A stretch of DNA of 64,000 bases from Nostoc linckia NIES-25 (GTDB taxonomy: Bacteria > Cyanobacteriota > Cyanobacteriia > Cyanobacteriales > Nostocaceae): positions 434,001 through 498,000 of the forward strand of contig NZ_AP018222.1 of the NCBI RefSeq assembly GCF_002368035.1, given 5' to 3'. The translations under genes and the position numbers were made by a program. Shown in pieces: positions 24,297-32,621 of this stretch. The number at the start of each line of letters is the position of its first letter. Position 1 is the stretch's first letter. Under the pieces are notes generated by a model. That model made no database searches, was not told the origin of the DNA, and saw only the letters and a program-made list of their open reading frames with translations.

Positions 24297-24482
24297 ATTG
24301 GTGACTGGTGACTGGGGACTGGGGACTGGGAAAAGGCACACAGAGGTGGAAAGAGGCAAAGGAAAGATTGTTTATTACTCTCTCTACTTCCCTCCTCGCC
24401 CCTCCTCGCCTGCTCCCTCTGCTTCCTGATATCTCCTAGTCCCCAGTCCCCAATCCCCAGTCCCCAATCCCCAGTCCCCAAA
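24297..24482. repeat. Two-armed heptamer repeat between murT and gatD
   Basis: GGTGACT/GGGGACT units at the left and TCCCCAGTCCCCAAT units at the right can pair. The right arm ends only a few bases before the gatD ATG, replacing the usual ribosome binding site. Confidence 0.8.
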
Positions 24483-24485
24483 ATT

Positions 24486-25304
24486 ATGAGTTTAGAAAAT
24501 TTAGAATTAACAATTGGTTGGTTGTATCCAACGCTGATGAGTACCTATGGCGATCGCGGTAATGTGATTACTATAGAACGTCGCGCTCAGTGGCGGGGAT
24601 ACACTGTTAAAATATTACCCCTAGACCAAAATGCCACAGCAGCAGATATCAAATCTGTAGATGTCATAGTCGGTGGTGGCGCACAAGACCGTCAGCAAGA
24701 AATTGTCATGCGCGATTTGCAAGGTGCGAAGGCTGACGCGATGCGCGAGAAAATTGAAAATGGGACACCAGGAGTTTTTACTTGTGGTTCTCCCCAATTG
24801 CTGGGACATTATTACGAACCAGGCTTGGGGCAACGTATTGAAGGTTTGGGAATACTCGATTTAGTTTCCGTACATCCTGGTGAAAATACTAAGCGGTGTA
24901 TTGGAAATTTAGTAATTGAAGTTACAGCCTCACGTTTGGCACAGGATTTAGCAGAGATGACGGGTAGTACACCGTACTTGGTAGGTTTTGAAAATCACGG
25001 TGGACGTACCAAACTCGGAAAAGTAGAAGCTTTGGGGCGGGTGGTGTACGGCTTAGGTAATAATGGTGAAGATGGGACAGAGGGAGCGTTTTATCAAAAT
25101 GCGATCGCTACCTATTCTCATGGCCCTTTGTTACCTAAAAATCCCTTCGTAGCTGATTGGTTAATTCAAACGGCATTGCGGCTAAAGTATCAACAGGCAA
25201 TTACCCTAGAACCATTAGATGATAATCTTGCTCTCCAAGCACGGGAAGCAATGTTTCAGCGATTAAAGGTGAGTTTACCAACTCGCACGACAACGCAAGT
25301 TTAA
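24486..25304 (+). CDS. gatD: Lipid II isoglutaminyl synthase glutaminase subunit GatD
   Basis: This 272-residue protein is a CobB/CobQ-type class I glutamine amidotransferase. The nucleophile Cys is in GVFTCGSPQLLG (about residue 99), with a GFENHGGRT motif and a late YSHGPLLPKNP holding the active-site His. It supplies ammonia to MurT for amidation of the peptidoglycan stem peptide. The start MSLENLELTIGWLYP is the usual one for the family. There is no Shine-Dalgarno sequence because the heptamer repeat reaches the start. A terminator-like hairpin lies 250 bases downstream. Confidence 0.93.
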   Translation: MSLENLELTIGWLYPTLMSTYGDRGNVITIERRAQWRGYTVKILPLDQNATAADIKSVDVIVGGGAQDRQQEIVMRDLQGAKADAMREKIENGTPGVFTCGSPQLLGHYYEPGLGQRIEGLGILDLVSVHPGENTKRCIGNLVIEVTASRLAQDLAEMTGSTPYLVGFENHGGRTKLGKVEALGRVVYGLGNNGEDGTEGAFYQNAIATYSHGPLLPKNPFVADWLIQTALRLKYQQAITLEPLDDNLALQAREAMFQRLKVSLPTRTTTQV

Positions 25305-25556
25305 ATTTTTGCCCTGGCTTTTCGCTTGCTGAATGTTCTTTTTGGCTCAGTGTATAAAAAACTTGCCATTTTGGCAGCATCATTTTGATTGTCTTTGGTA
25401 AAGTATAAAAGTCAATTACTTGTGGGCTATATTTACCGAGGTTTACTATACTTTTAGGTACATTCAGTTAAGTTTGCTATGCTAAGGGAACAATAGAAAT
25501 TGCTGATGTATTGACTACACCAGCAATAAGCAGAATGATGAGTTTTGGTTAATTTC

Positions 25557-25586
25557 CCTCGTCCCTCTAAAAGACGAGGTATTTTT
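25557..25586 (+). terminator. Intrinsic terminator downstream of gatD
   Basis: CCTCGT and ACGAGG form a 6-base stem around an 11-base loop, followed by TATTTTTATTTT. It is somewhat far from the gatD stop (about 250 bases). Confidence 0.65.
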
Positions 25587-25636
25587 ATTTTGAGGAAATC
25601 ATTTAATTGCTGAATCCAAAAATATAGTAGCCAATG

Positions 25637-25760
25637 CAATACTTGTCGGTTAAGGGGGAAAGGGAAAGGGGAAAAGGGAAAGAAAAAACCTTTAACCCTT
25701 ACCCTTTAACCTTTTCCCCAAACCAAATTCCAGTTTAAAATCCTTAACCGAGCAGTATTG
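25637..25760. mobile_element. Miniature element with 19-base terminal repeats and 10-base target duplication
   Basis: The left end CAATACTTGTCGGTTAAGG pairs with the right end CCTTAACCGAGCAGTATTG (two mismatches). The element is 124 bases long and contains a GGGGAAAGGG/CCCTTTAACC hairpin. It is flanked on both sides by GTAGCCAATG (25627-25636 and 25761-25770), a direct repeat best explained as the target site duplication. Confidence 0.88.
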
Positions 25761-25766
25761 GTAGCC

Positions 25767-25959
25767 AATGAGACTGTTGGCGAATTGATAGGGGGTCTAA
25801 CGCATCAGCTTCAACCCATATTAATTTCTAGAATTTCAGTGCGTTTCAACGCACTTTAGCTATTAGCCCGCAATTTATTGCAGGACGGGAGAGTTACGCA
25901 AAACTAAGGGTTTAGGGGTGAGCGGTTTAACCCATCGTAAATTGACCAACAGTCTCATT
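25767..25959. repeat. Inverted-repeat-bounded element with internal hairpins
   Basis: AATGAGACTGTTGG at 25767 and CCAACAGTCTCATT at 25946 are perfect 14-base inverted repeats around 193 bases. Inside are AGTGCGTT-tc-AACGCACT and a TTAGCTATTAGCCCGCAATT-like motif, related to the hairpin string at 42830-42985. Immediately to the right (25972-25985) stands an isolated right end TTAAGTTGACACC of the transposase-linked family. Confidence 0.75.
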
Positions 25960-25985
25960 CTATTCGCCCAGGCTTAAGTTGACAC

Positions 25986-26100
25986 CAATGACATCTGTGC
26001 GTCCCTACTAGGATTTGCAGTAGAAGTATGGCTTTACTTTCCTAAAGCAAAGATTTCTGTATTCATAACAACTTTTCAAACAAACTCTTAGCTTTTTTAA
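25986..26100. other. End of the repeat-rich gap 25305-26100
   Basis: No gene is supported anywhere in the 796-base gap; this last part holds only AT-rich sequence and the 3' side of the SMR gene. The phrase GACA-TGTGCGTCCCTAC after the isolated terminal repeat recurs at 27183-27208. Confidence 0.4.
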
Positions 26101-26421
26101 TCATCGGTTAGAATTTATACCAATTACTCCAATGATTATTAAGGCGATGGAAATGAGTTTAGTTAATGTGGCAGATTCACGAAACCAAATCATACCAATC
26201 ATCGCGACTAGGATAGTTCCCAAACCAGCCCAAACAGAATAAGCTAGACTGACTTCAAGTTTTTTGAGAGCCAGAGTCAAAAAAGTAAAACAAAATCCAT
26301 AGAAAACAAATATTAACACTGAAGGGACAATTTTAGTAAATCCTTCTGATAATTTCATGCAAGTTGTACCTGAAACTTCAAAAAGAATTGCTGCAATGAG
26401 GTAAATCCAACTTAGTGACAT
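26101..26421 (-). CDS. Small multidrug resistance (SMR) family transporter
   Basis: The protein has 106 residues with four membrane helices (3-21, 34-50, 58-80, 86-103). The essential glutamate of helix 1 is conserved as Glu15 in AAILFEVSGTTCMKLSEGF, and YSVWAGLG lies in helix 3, both hallmarks of the EmrE/SugE group. These dimeric proton antiporters export cationic drugs, quaternary amines or guanidinium; the subgroup cannot be fixed here. It is isolated between repeat-rich gaps, without a partner SMR gene. Confidence 0.9.
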   Translation of the reverse strand: MSLSWIYLIAAILFEVSGTTCMKLSEGFTKIVPSVLIFVFYGFCFTFLTLALKKLEVSLAYSVWAGLGTILVAMIGMIWFRESATLTKLISIALIIIGVIGINSNR

Positions 26422-26767
26422 ATCTGTTGCGAACAGTTGGTTATAGGGCTTTTATTATCTCTAAAAAAATTCCAAAATTCAATGCAAGAATATTTTTGAT
26501 TTGGAAGTTCCTGAACTGAATCGTATTGCCCTTTAACAAAAAGAAATTCTCAATCCAAAATTCGTCTTGAAAAATTTGATTGGAGGTTGCTTGCGATCGA
26601 ACTTTTGTCTGGGAAACGCTACGCGTAGCTTGCTTCTTTGCAGGAGTACGCAAAATCAAAAATAGAAGTAATTATATCAGATTTGCAATAAAAACCACTC
26701 TTTCTTATACCATTTCCCGAAAATTTTGATACAGGATCTACCGTAGGGGCTTTACAGCTGTGCATTA
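26422..26767. other. Intergenic region without a gene
   Basis: AT-rich DNA upstream of the SMR gene, with a small dispersed repeat near 26615-26640 (GGGAAACGCTACGCGTAGCT, part of a TACGCGTA palindrome). Open frames here are short and lack coding character. Confidence 0.4.
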
Positions 26768-27183
26768 GTGTCAACTTAAGCTCAAACTGTTGCCCCACAA
26801 TCGTTTTACCCGACCCCCAACCCCTCCTCTTAGCAAGGGGCTACGGTGTATATACAAGTCTCAAGTAGTTGATAAATCCTGGTTTTACCCCACCCTAACC
26901 CTCCCCTTATAAAGGGGAGCCACTGCGTTGGGCGGCTCTGCCGACTTGTTCGCGCAGCGTCTCCGACAGGAGAAGCAAGTGGCGTGAGGGAACTAGATTT
27001 CTTTTTCCCCCCTTTATAAGGGGGGATTAAGGGGGGTAATTCGACTTGTGTATACACAGTAGGTGCTAAGGGGAGGGGAGGTTTTGGCTTTAGACAAAAC
27101 CGGGGTGGGGTAACGCGGATCTTGATGGTAAGTGAGATAGCTGAATATCACATCTTTACAAGGGTTTGACGTTAAGTTGACAC
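26768..27183. mobile_element. GTGTCAACTTAA-family element, copy 2, split by a nested insertion
   Basis: The terminal repeats GTGTCAACTTAA (26768-26779) and TTAAGTTGACAC (27172-27183) are perfect. Its outer parts match the copy at 19684-19864 nearly base for base (TTTGGCTTTAGACAAAACCG, GACGTTAAGTTGACAC). At 26840/27063 the match is interrupted by an unrelated element beginning CTACGGTGTATATACAAGT. Confidence 0.85.
26841..27062. mobile_element. CTACGGTGTATACACAAGT-family element nested in the previous one
   Basis: The ends CTACGGTGTATATACAAGT and ACTTGTGTATACACAGTAG are imperfect inverted repeats. Inside are CCCTCCCCTTATAAAGGGG and CCCCCCTTATAAGGGG hairpins and a small dispersed repeat (GCGCAGCGTCTCCGACAGGA). 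Flanks GCAAGGGG and GCTAAGGGG suggest a target duplication. Relatives: a one-ended copy at 28963-29038 and the repeat-carrying copy at 42249-42645. Confidence 0.8.
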
Positions 27184-27481
27184 CAATGACAGATGTGCGT
27201 CCCTACCAAGGTATTTGTATCAAGTTTAAAGTGAAACAGTATTAGAGAGCGCTTTTTCGTATGATTTGCTGAACCTATGCAGGTTTTTTAGGAAAGTGCA
27301 AAATTTTAAATCTTGTAGCTGAGCTAGTACGTTGCTTTGGTTGCAAAAGTTGTAGTGGCTGGGGAACCAGGACTGCAAGAAGGTTTTCTTTTGTCAGCCA
27401 CTGGTATTAACGCAGCGTTAGCGACAAAGGAGCGTCACCCAAAAAGTGTTTTGTTATCGCGTAGGGTAACTCACAACTTAA
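27184..27481. other. Intergenic region without a supported gene
   Basis: It contains a small dispersed repeat (GGTATTAACGCAGCGTTAGC then GACAAAGGAGCGTCACCC). The 64-residue open frame starting at 27337 runs into the next element and has no family resemblance, so it was not called. Confidence 0.4.
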
Positions 27482-27575
27482 CAGGACTTACGCAATATGT
27501 GACTGAAAACCTTATTCAAGCGTTGCGGTAATTCATGAATTACCGCTACTTTCGTTATCTTTTGCGTAAGTCCTG
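27482..27575. mobile_element. CAGGACTTACGC-family miniature element, copy 1
   Basis: The 94-base element has perfect 14-base ends CAGGACTTACGCAA and TTGCGTAAGTCCTG. In the middle is a perfect 22-base palindrome beginning GCGGTAATTCA (27525-27546). Two more copies lie at 31059-31202 and 57354-57447. Confidence 0.9.
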
Positions 27576-27586
27576 CTTAAGATTTG

Positions 27587-27620
27587 AGGTGCATTAGGAA
27601 CAATGTCCGTAACGCACCCT
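27587..27620. terminator. Hairpin downstream of the ferredoxin gene
   Basis: AGGTGCATTA and TAACGCACCCT pair around a 13-base loop, 36 bases past the ferredoxin stop on the minus strand. It lacks a long T-run, so it may be a dispersed hairpin rather than a strict terminator. Confidence 0.5.
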
Positions 27621-27655
27621 AAAAACTTGCTCTTTATTAAATGCAGTTTCTTAAG

Positions 27656-27955
27656 TTAAGCGTTTAGCGCTTCCTCTTGATGGGTTTGGATGACGCAATC
27701 AGAAAGGGGCCTAGCCACACAGGTAAGCACCCATCCAGCGTCAATTTGGTCGTTGTCTAAGAAATTCTGATCGTCTTGGTCAACTTCGCCTGAAATCAGC
27801 TTCCCGGTACAGGTAGAGCAAGAACCAGCGTTGCAGGAATAGGGCAAGTCCAGATTGTATTCCTCGTTAGCAATCTCTAAGATGTACTCATCTTCAGGAA
27901 CGTCAATTACTTGTTCGCCATCTGGGGTCTTTAATGTGACCTTGTAAGTTGCCAT
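27656..27955 (-). CDS. petF: Plant-type [2Fe-2S] ferredoxin
   Basis: The protein has 99 residues. The iron-sulfur ligands are Cys41, Cys46, Cys49 and Cys79 (C-x4-C-x2-C-x29-C). The sequence around them (YSCNAGSCSTCTGKL, QNFLDNDQI, WVLTC) is that of photosynthetic-type ferredoxins. It accepts electrons from photosystem I and passes them to FNR and other reductases. It is closer in pattern to vegetative PetF than to heterocyst FdxH, but the less common NAGS/ARPLSD substitutions suggest one of the minor isoforms. It is monocistronic. Confidence 0.93.
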   Translation of the reverse strand: MATYKVTLKTPDGEQVIDVPEDEYILEIANEEYNLDLPYSCNAGSCSTCTGKLISGEVDQDDQNFLDNDQIDAGWVLTCVARPLSDCVIQTHQEEALNA

Positions 27956-28101
27956 GTAAAAATCCCTAACTAAATATAAACTCCATTTTCGATACTACGG
28001 GTTTATGTGCAGCTAGTCTAGAGTTAATTATGGTTGAATGTTCTAAATTCAAGAAGCAGCAGTGGGGCTAGTTTACATCTACCAAAAGGTGGACAGGAAA
28101 A

Positions 28102-28941
28102 TCACAGAGCAAAAAATGTGGCGATCGCTTCAGCAAATCCCTCAAATGAACTATAATTTTCAGACACGATAGAAACATTCATTCCCAACTTTTGAGCATT
28201 ACTTGTTGTGTAGGGGCCAAAGCAAGCGATCGCACAATCTCTATAATCCCTTGAAGAATTGACCATTCTTAAAAAACTTTCTATTTCTGCTGTGCTACTA
28301 AAAGCAATAACATCTATCTTTTTTTGACGAATCAAGTCTAATTCAATACTGTAAATATTTTTATCTAAACCCTGCGTGATATATGCAGGTACGCGAGTCA
28401 CTTTTATGCCCAAATTCTCTAAGTCTGTAATTAAATTCGGTATCACATTTGGTTCCGGCAAACCTACAACTTCTGGAGCAGGTACCAGCACTTTTTTTTC
28501 ATGAATTTGGACAATTGTTTTTAATTCGGCGACAATTCCCACTGGGCTAGATTCTTTCGGAATTAAATCCACTTTGCCAGTAAATGAGAATAAACTTTCT
28601 GAATCTTTTCCCAATGCACATAATTGGCAATTTTCTAACACAGATATAGGAATATCTAAATCATTCATGCGGTGAAAAAATGCAATTATTCCGTTCCTGC
28701 TTGTGAAGACAATCCAATCAAATTCTTTTATGCGGGTCAAAGCGTTGTCTAGCTGAGTATAGTTTGATAAAGAACAGGTTTCGATAGTAGGCATCAAAAT
28801 AGGTAAACCGCCTTTTTTGATGATTTGTTCAGACAACCTATAAGCATAATTTCTCGGCGCTGTGACTAAAATTCTCTTGTTATGTAGAGGTAATTTGTTA
28901 GATGGAGCGAGCAAATTAATTTCTGTTGATTCGATGTGCAT
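28102..28941 (-). CDS. Uroporphyrinogen-III synthase family protein (HemD-like)
   Basis: The protein has 279 residues. The two-lobed HemD pattern is visible: lobe 1 with RILVTAPRNYAYRLSEQI, FDWIVFTSRNGI and CALGKDS; lobe 2 with KVLVPAPEV, VIAFSSTAEIESFL and IACFGPYTTSNAQKLG. HemD closes and inverts the tetrapyrrole ring on the way to heme, chlorophyll and bilins. Several residues differ from the housekeeping enzyme, and the protein has an unusual 20-residue N-terminal extension, so it may be a second, specialised copy. It stands alone with a truncated mobile element at its 5' side. Confidence 0.75.
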   Translation of the reverse strand: MHIESTEINLLAPSNKLPLHNKRILVTAPRNYAYRLSEQIIKKGGLPILMPTIETCSLSNYTQLDNALTRIKEFDWIVFTSRNGIIAFFHRMNDLDIPISVLENCQLCALGKDSESLFSFTGKVDLIPKESSPVGIVAELKTIVQIHEKKVLVPAPEVVGLPEPNVIPNLITDLENLGIKVTRVPAYITQGLDKNIYSIELDLIRQKKIDVIAFSSTAEIESFLRMVNSSRDYRDCAIACFGPYTTSNAQKLGMNVSIVSENYSSFEGFAEAIATFFAL

Positions 28942-28962
28942 TGTTCAAAGGGAATAGGCAAC

Positions 28963-29038
28963 CTACGGTGTATACACAAGTGGAATTACCCCGCTTAATC
29001 CCCCCTTGTCAAGGGGGGAAAAAGAAATCTAGTTCCCT
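28963..29038. mobile_element. Truncated CTACGGTGTATACACAAGT-family element
   Basis: It begins CTACGGTGTATACACAAGTG and continues with the inverted copy of the right half of the element at 26841-27062 (CCCCTTGTCAAGGGG, AAAAGAAATCTAGTTCCCT). The other end is missing. It lies between the HemD-like gene and pgm. Confidence 0.75.
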
Positions 29039-29046
29039 GATATTCA

Positions 29047-30702
29047 TCAGGTAATGACAGTCGGCTTTTCTCTACCTGTTAAGGTGCGAATTTGAGCAAT
29101 TTCATCAGCGATCGCAATTAAATCTGCCAGTGCTTGCTGCGGATCGAGGTTTTGTTTAGCAGCATCCGGTTCATAAGATTCTAGATAAACTCGCAAAGTT
29201 GCACCGTGAGTACCCGTACCAGATAGACGGAAGACAATGCGCGAGCCATCAGTAAATCCAATCCGAATGCCTTGATTTTTACTAATGCTGCCATCAACTG
29301 GGTCAGTGTAGCTAAAGTCATCGCTATACTCAACCTCATACTTACCAAACTGTTTTCCTTTCAGATTTAGTATTTGCGATTGCAGTTGCTCCATGAGGGT
29401 ATTGGCTCGCTCTGAATCTACTTCTTCGTAATCGTGACGAGAATAGTAGTTACGTCCGTATATCTGCCAGTGTTCGCTGACAATCTCCTCTACAGATTGT
29501 TGGCGTATTGCTAGAATATTCAGCCAGAACAGCACTGCCCACAGTCCGTCCTTTTCTCGAATATGGTTGGAGCCAGTGCCAAAGCTTTCTTCACCGCACA
29601 GAGTTGCTTTATCTGCATCTAATAAATTGCCAAAAAACTTCCAACCAGTAGGTGTTTCATAGCAGTCGATTCCAAGTTGTGCTGCTACTCGATCTACTGC
29701 CTGACTTGTAGGCATAGATCGCGCTACTCCTGTCAAACCAGCCTTATATCCTGGAACTAGCTTGGCATTGGCAGCTAAAATTGCCAGACTATCGCTGGGG
29801 GTAACGAAAAACCTGCGCCCCAAAATCATATTGCGATCGCCATCACCGTCGGAAGCTGCACCGAAGTCCGGGGCATTTTCTCCATAAAGAATATCGACTA
29901 GTTCGTGAGCATACACCAAATTCGGGTCTGGATGTCCGCCTCCAAAGTCTTCCAAAGGTATACTGTTACGCACGCTTCCTGAAGGTGCGCCCAAGCGATG
30001 TTCAAACAGGGCATGGGCATAGGGGCCAGTCACGGCATGAAGTGAATCGATACACACCCTGAAGTTACCAGACGTTAAGAGTTGGCGAATGCGATCGAAA
30101 TCAAATAAAGACTCCATTAACTTTTCATAATCCTGCACGGAGTCAATGACTTCGACAACCATTTCTCCCATTTGAGATTCACCCAAAGCTTCTAGATCTA
30201 CATCTGGTGCATCTAGGATTTGGTATTGGTCAATTACTTTGCTGCGGTTATAAATATCCTCTGTCACTTTTTCTGGCGCAGGGCCGCCGTTGCTGATGTT
30301 GTATTTAACACCAAAATCACCCTTTATCCCACCAGGGTTATGGCTAGCAGACAGAATAATGCCACCAAGAGCATTGTACTTGCGAATGATACAAGATACA
30401 GCAGGAGTGGACAAAATTCCTCCCTGACCAACTTTAATTCTAGCCACACCGTTAGCCGCAGCCATCTTCAAAATAATTTGGATGGCTTGACGATTATAGT
30501 AACGACCATCACCACCCAAAACTAATGTCTGTCCCTGTATACCTTCTACCGTGTCGAAGATAGATTGGATGAAGTTTTCTAAGTAGTGAGGTTGTTGAAA
30601 AACACTCACTGCTTTCCGCAGCCCAGAGGTGCCGGGCTTCTGATCCGCAAAGGGGGTAGTGGAAAATGTACGAATATTCGTTGAGGTGTTTAAAGAACTC
30701 AT
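29047..30702 (-). CDS. pgm: Phosphoglucomutase, alpha-D-glucose-phosphate specific
   Basis: The protein has 551 residues from the ATG at 30702 (MSSLNTSTNIRTFSTTPF); a TTG thirteen codons upstream is also open. It has the catalytic serine loop SASHNPGG, the metal loop DGDGDRN, the sugar-binding loop with CGEESFGTGSNH, and the C-terminal phosphate-binding RLSGTGTHGATLR. Length and motif order fit the eukaryote-like Pgm group. It interconverts glucose 1- and 6-phosphate for glycogen and sucrose metabolism. No clear Shine-Dalgarno sequence was found. Confidence 0.95.
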   Translation of the reverse strand: MSSLNTSTNIRTFSTTPFADQKPGTSGLRKAVSVFQQPHYLENFIQSIFDTVEGIQGQTLVLGGDGRYYNRQAIQIILKMAAANGVARIKVGQGGILSTPAVSCIIRKYNALGGIILSASHNPGGIKGDFGVKYNISNGGPAPEKVTEDIYNRSKVIDQYQILDAPDVDLEALGESQMGEMVVEVIDSVQDYEKLMESLFDFDRIRQLLTSGNFRVCIDSLHAVTGPYAHALFEHRLGAPSGSVRNSIPLEDFGGGHPDPNLVYAHELVDILYGENAPDFGAASDGDGDRNMILGRRFFVTPSDSLAILAANAKLVPGYKAGLTGVARSMPTSQAVDRVAAQLGIDCYETPTGWKFFGNLLDADKATLCGEESFGTGSNHIREKDGLWAVLFWLNILAIRQQSVEEIVSEHWQIYGRNYYSRHDYEEVDSERANTLMEQLQSQILNLKGKQFGKYEVEYSDDFSYTDPVDGSISKNQGIRIGFTDGSRIVFRLSGTGTHGATLRVYLESYEPDAAKQNLDPQQALADLIAIADEIAQIRTLTGREKPTVIT

Positions 30703-31370
30703 TTTTTGTTTTCGGCTGGTTAGTTTCGCACTCCCAAACAAGGAAGCTACACAAGAGGATAAGGTTACGATAGTTGTTTACTCTGAGTAAACAAGCTAAT
30801 AAAGAAACATGTTTTATTGATTGACATATAGCATTTTATTATTATTTAGCTTGATCGTATAAGCATGACAAATTTTTAATTGTAATTACTATGTAATATC
30901 AATACTATTTGATTTAAGTAATCTCTTATTATATATAAAATTTTTACTAAAAATATTTTTACTGCGTTGAAAATTTACTCACTGCATTTAAAATGATTTA
31001 CATTTAATTTAAAAATGTTTGTTTCATTTCAAATGTTTTTATATTGAAATAATTCACTCAGGACTTACGCAATATGTGACTGAAAACCTTATTCAAGCGT
31101 TGCGGTAATTCATGTAGACGCACAGCGGCTACTCTGCGAGAACGCTAAGAGCGAACCCGCAGGGTATTACCGCTACTTTCGTTATTTTTTGCGTAAGTCC
31201 TGTCATTATTAAAGTACATAAAGTTAAAGCAAATTATATAAAGTTAATATTATCTTTAGGTTAAATTAAGATTAACTAAATAGTTGATGTTGTTCAATCT
31301 CTGCGTGTAACAGTGTCTGTATCTGGTATTGAAGAAGCTTTTCCAACTCATCTACTCACAGCAAAATTAT
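30703..31370. other. Long AT-rich gap holding a miniature element
   Basis: The 668 bases between pgm and the zinc finger gene contain the CAGGACTTACGC element at 31059-31202. Otherwise the DNA is very AT-rich (for example 30840-31050) with no coding signal. Divergent promoters are expected here but cannot be placed. Confidence 0.4.
31059..31202. mobile_element. CAGGACTTACGC-family element, copy 2, with internal insertion
   Basis: Its ends and flanking arms match copy 1 at 27482-27575. The central palindrome is interrupted after ATTCATG by about 50 bases (TAGACGCACAGCGGCT...AACCCGCAGGG) resembling the small dispersed repeats at 63720-63800. This makes the copy 144 rather than 94 bases long. 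Confidence 0.88.
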
Positions 31371-31646
31371 ATGTCGTGTCAACATCTCAATCAACTTACT
31401 CTCTCAAACATAATTCCGAAAGCCAACTATCCTGTGTTTCATTGTCAGGAGTGCATTCGCCTCAATGAACGCTGGGTGCATCTGCGTATTTGCCAGACCT
31501 GCGGTCAGATGCTGTGCTGCGACTCTTCCAAAAATCAACATGCACGCCGTCATTATGAACAGACAGGACATCCCGTAATTAGTTCAGCAGAATTAGGAGA
31601 AGATTGGCTGTGGTGTTTTGCGGATGAGCAACAGAAGATTTATTGA
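31371..31646 (+). CDS. UBP-type zinc finger protein
   Basis: The protein has 91 residues from MSCQHL; an upstream in-frame ATG at 31329 would add 14 residues. Cysteines and histidines follow the ZnF-UBP order: CQH near the start, CQEC, CQTCGQMLCC, then H-x3-HYEQTGHP. In eukaryotes this finger binds the free C-terminus of ubiquitin. In bacteria it occurs in small stand-alone proteins of unknown partner. It is close to, but not overlapping, the DUF4126 gene. Confidence 0.85.
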   Translation: MSCQHLNQLTLSNIIPKANYPVFHCQECIRLNERWVHLRICQTCGQMLCCDSSKNQHARRHYEQTGHPVISSAELGEDWLWCFADEQQKIY

Positions 31647-31970
31647 TAAAATCATCCAGCGTTGAGTGAGCCTAAATATGCACAGGATCTCAGATAGATA
31701 ATTACTCGGTTGTCTAAAATCTGCTTTTATTAATTTTCAAATTAATAAGAAAACCAATTAACGAACCTATCTTAGGATAGACTTTTATAGGCTTATAAGC
31801 ATCAAGTAAATATGGTTCGGGGTTTTCTATTTCAAATAAAATGAAACCCTCGAATGACCAATCACAATATTATAAACCCATTGAAGGAAGAATAATCTCA
31901 TGAGCACGACATTGCTCGCGATTATGACTAAAGATGGTATCCAAATTTACCAGAAAGGCTATTTCTGCTC
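31647..31970. other. Gap with a terminator-like hairpin and a gene relic
   Basis: TTCGGGGTTT and AAACCCTCGAA (31816-31854) can pair in an AT-rich setting. From 31900 to 31980 a 26-codon frame (MTKDGIQIYQK and onward) resembles the N-terminus of alpha/beta-hydrolase chloroperoxidases, cut short by the DUF4126 gene start. It is probably a relic. Confidence 0.4.
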
Positions 31971-32378
31971 ATGGCATTGATTTCTGCATTTTTCCTTGGG
32001 TTAGTTGCGGGGCTGCGATCGCTCACAGCCCCTGCTGCTTTATTTCTGGCACGTGGCGGCATTATAGGGATCGTTCTGGCTGTACTGGCGGTGGGTGAGT
32101 TGATTGCCGATATGCTGCCGCAAATCCCGTCTCGCACCAGTCCCCCGGCGTTGATTGCTCGGATTCTCAGCGGTGGCATTGTGGGATGGCTAGTCAGCGG
32201 AGCAAACAGCAGTTTTGCAATTGTTGGAGCGCTCTTTGGTGTTGTGGGCGCACTGGTCGGTACGTATGGGGGTCGGGCGGCACGGATAGCCGCCATTGAA
32301 AAGATTGGTTCAATTCCTGCTGCCCTTGCTGAGGATGTGGTAGCGATCGCTCTGGCTGCCTTTATAGTTACCCGTTGA
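31971..32378 (+). CDS. DUF4126-like membrane protein
   Basis: The protein has 135 residues, almost wholly hydrophobic, rich in Ala and Gly, with about four membrane helices (3-20, 27-45, 68-98, 115-132). The motifs GLVAGLRSLTAPAAL, ELIADMLPQIPSRTSPPALIAR and GALVGTYGGRAAR match the DUF4126 pattern. Function is unknown. Its start lies inside the remnant frame described upstream. Base composition is more GC-rich than the surroundings. Confidence 0.75.
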   Translation: MALISAFFLGLVAGLRSLTAPAALFLARGGIIGIVLAVLAVGELIADMLPQIPSRTSPPALIARILSGGIVGWLVSGANSSFAIVGALFGVVGALVGTYGGRAARIAAIEKIGSIPAALAEDVVAIALAAFIVTR

Positions 32379-32389
32379 TGTGAGAGTTT

Positions 32390-32600
32390 CAAGAAGGCAG
32401 GAGGCAGAGGGCAGAGGGCAGAAGGAACCAATTGGAAGGGGATTGTGACCCTTACCAATTTCGTTGCTCCCAAATCTTTGATTTGGGAGGGGCTTCAGAC
32501 CCTTACTCCTTTCAGTCGTGGGCAGAGGGCAGGAGACATACATAGCTGCCTCCTGCCTTGCCTCGTGCCCTCTGCCTTTTTCGGTGATGAAAGCAAATTA
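32390..32600. repeat. AGGAGGCAGAGGGCAGA-type repeat with palindrome
   Basis: Purine-rich arms (AGGAGGCAGAGGGCAGAGGG) on the left and complementary TGCCTCCTGCC/CCCTCTGCC on the right flank a palindromic stretch CCAAATC/GATTTGG near 32470-32490. The reductase ORF is open through it, but the repeat is not part of the protein. Confidence 0.6.
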
Positions 32601-32621
32601 TTTCCAAGGAGTTTAGCACTG

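Noticed and set aside
27337..27531. 64-residue open frame
   Set aside because: It runs into a miniature element and contains a dispersed repeat; no start signal or recognisable family.
31900..31980. Small 26-codon gene upstream of the DUF4126 gene
   Set aside because: It resembles only the first residues of an alpha/beta hydrolase and is cut off by the next gene, so a relic is more likely than a functional peptide.
32445..32621. Upstream extension of the mercuric-reductase-like protein
   Set aside because: The added residues are translated repeat DNA; a good ribosome binding site precedes the ATG at 32622, where the FAD motif begins.
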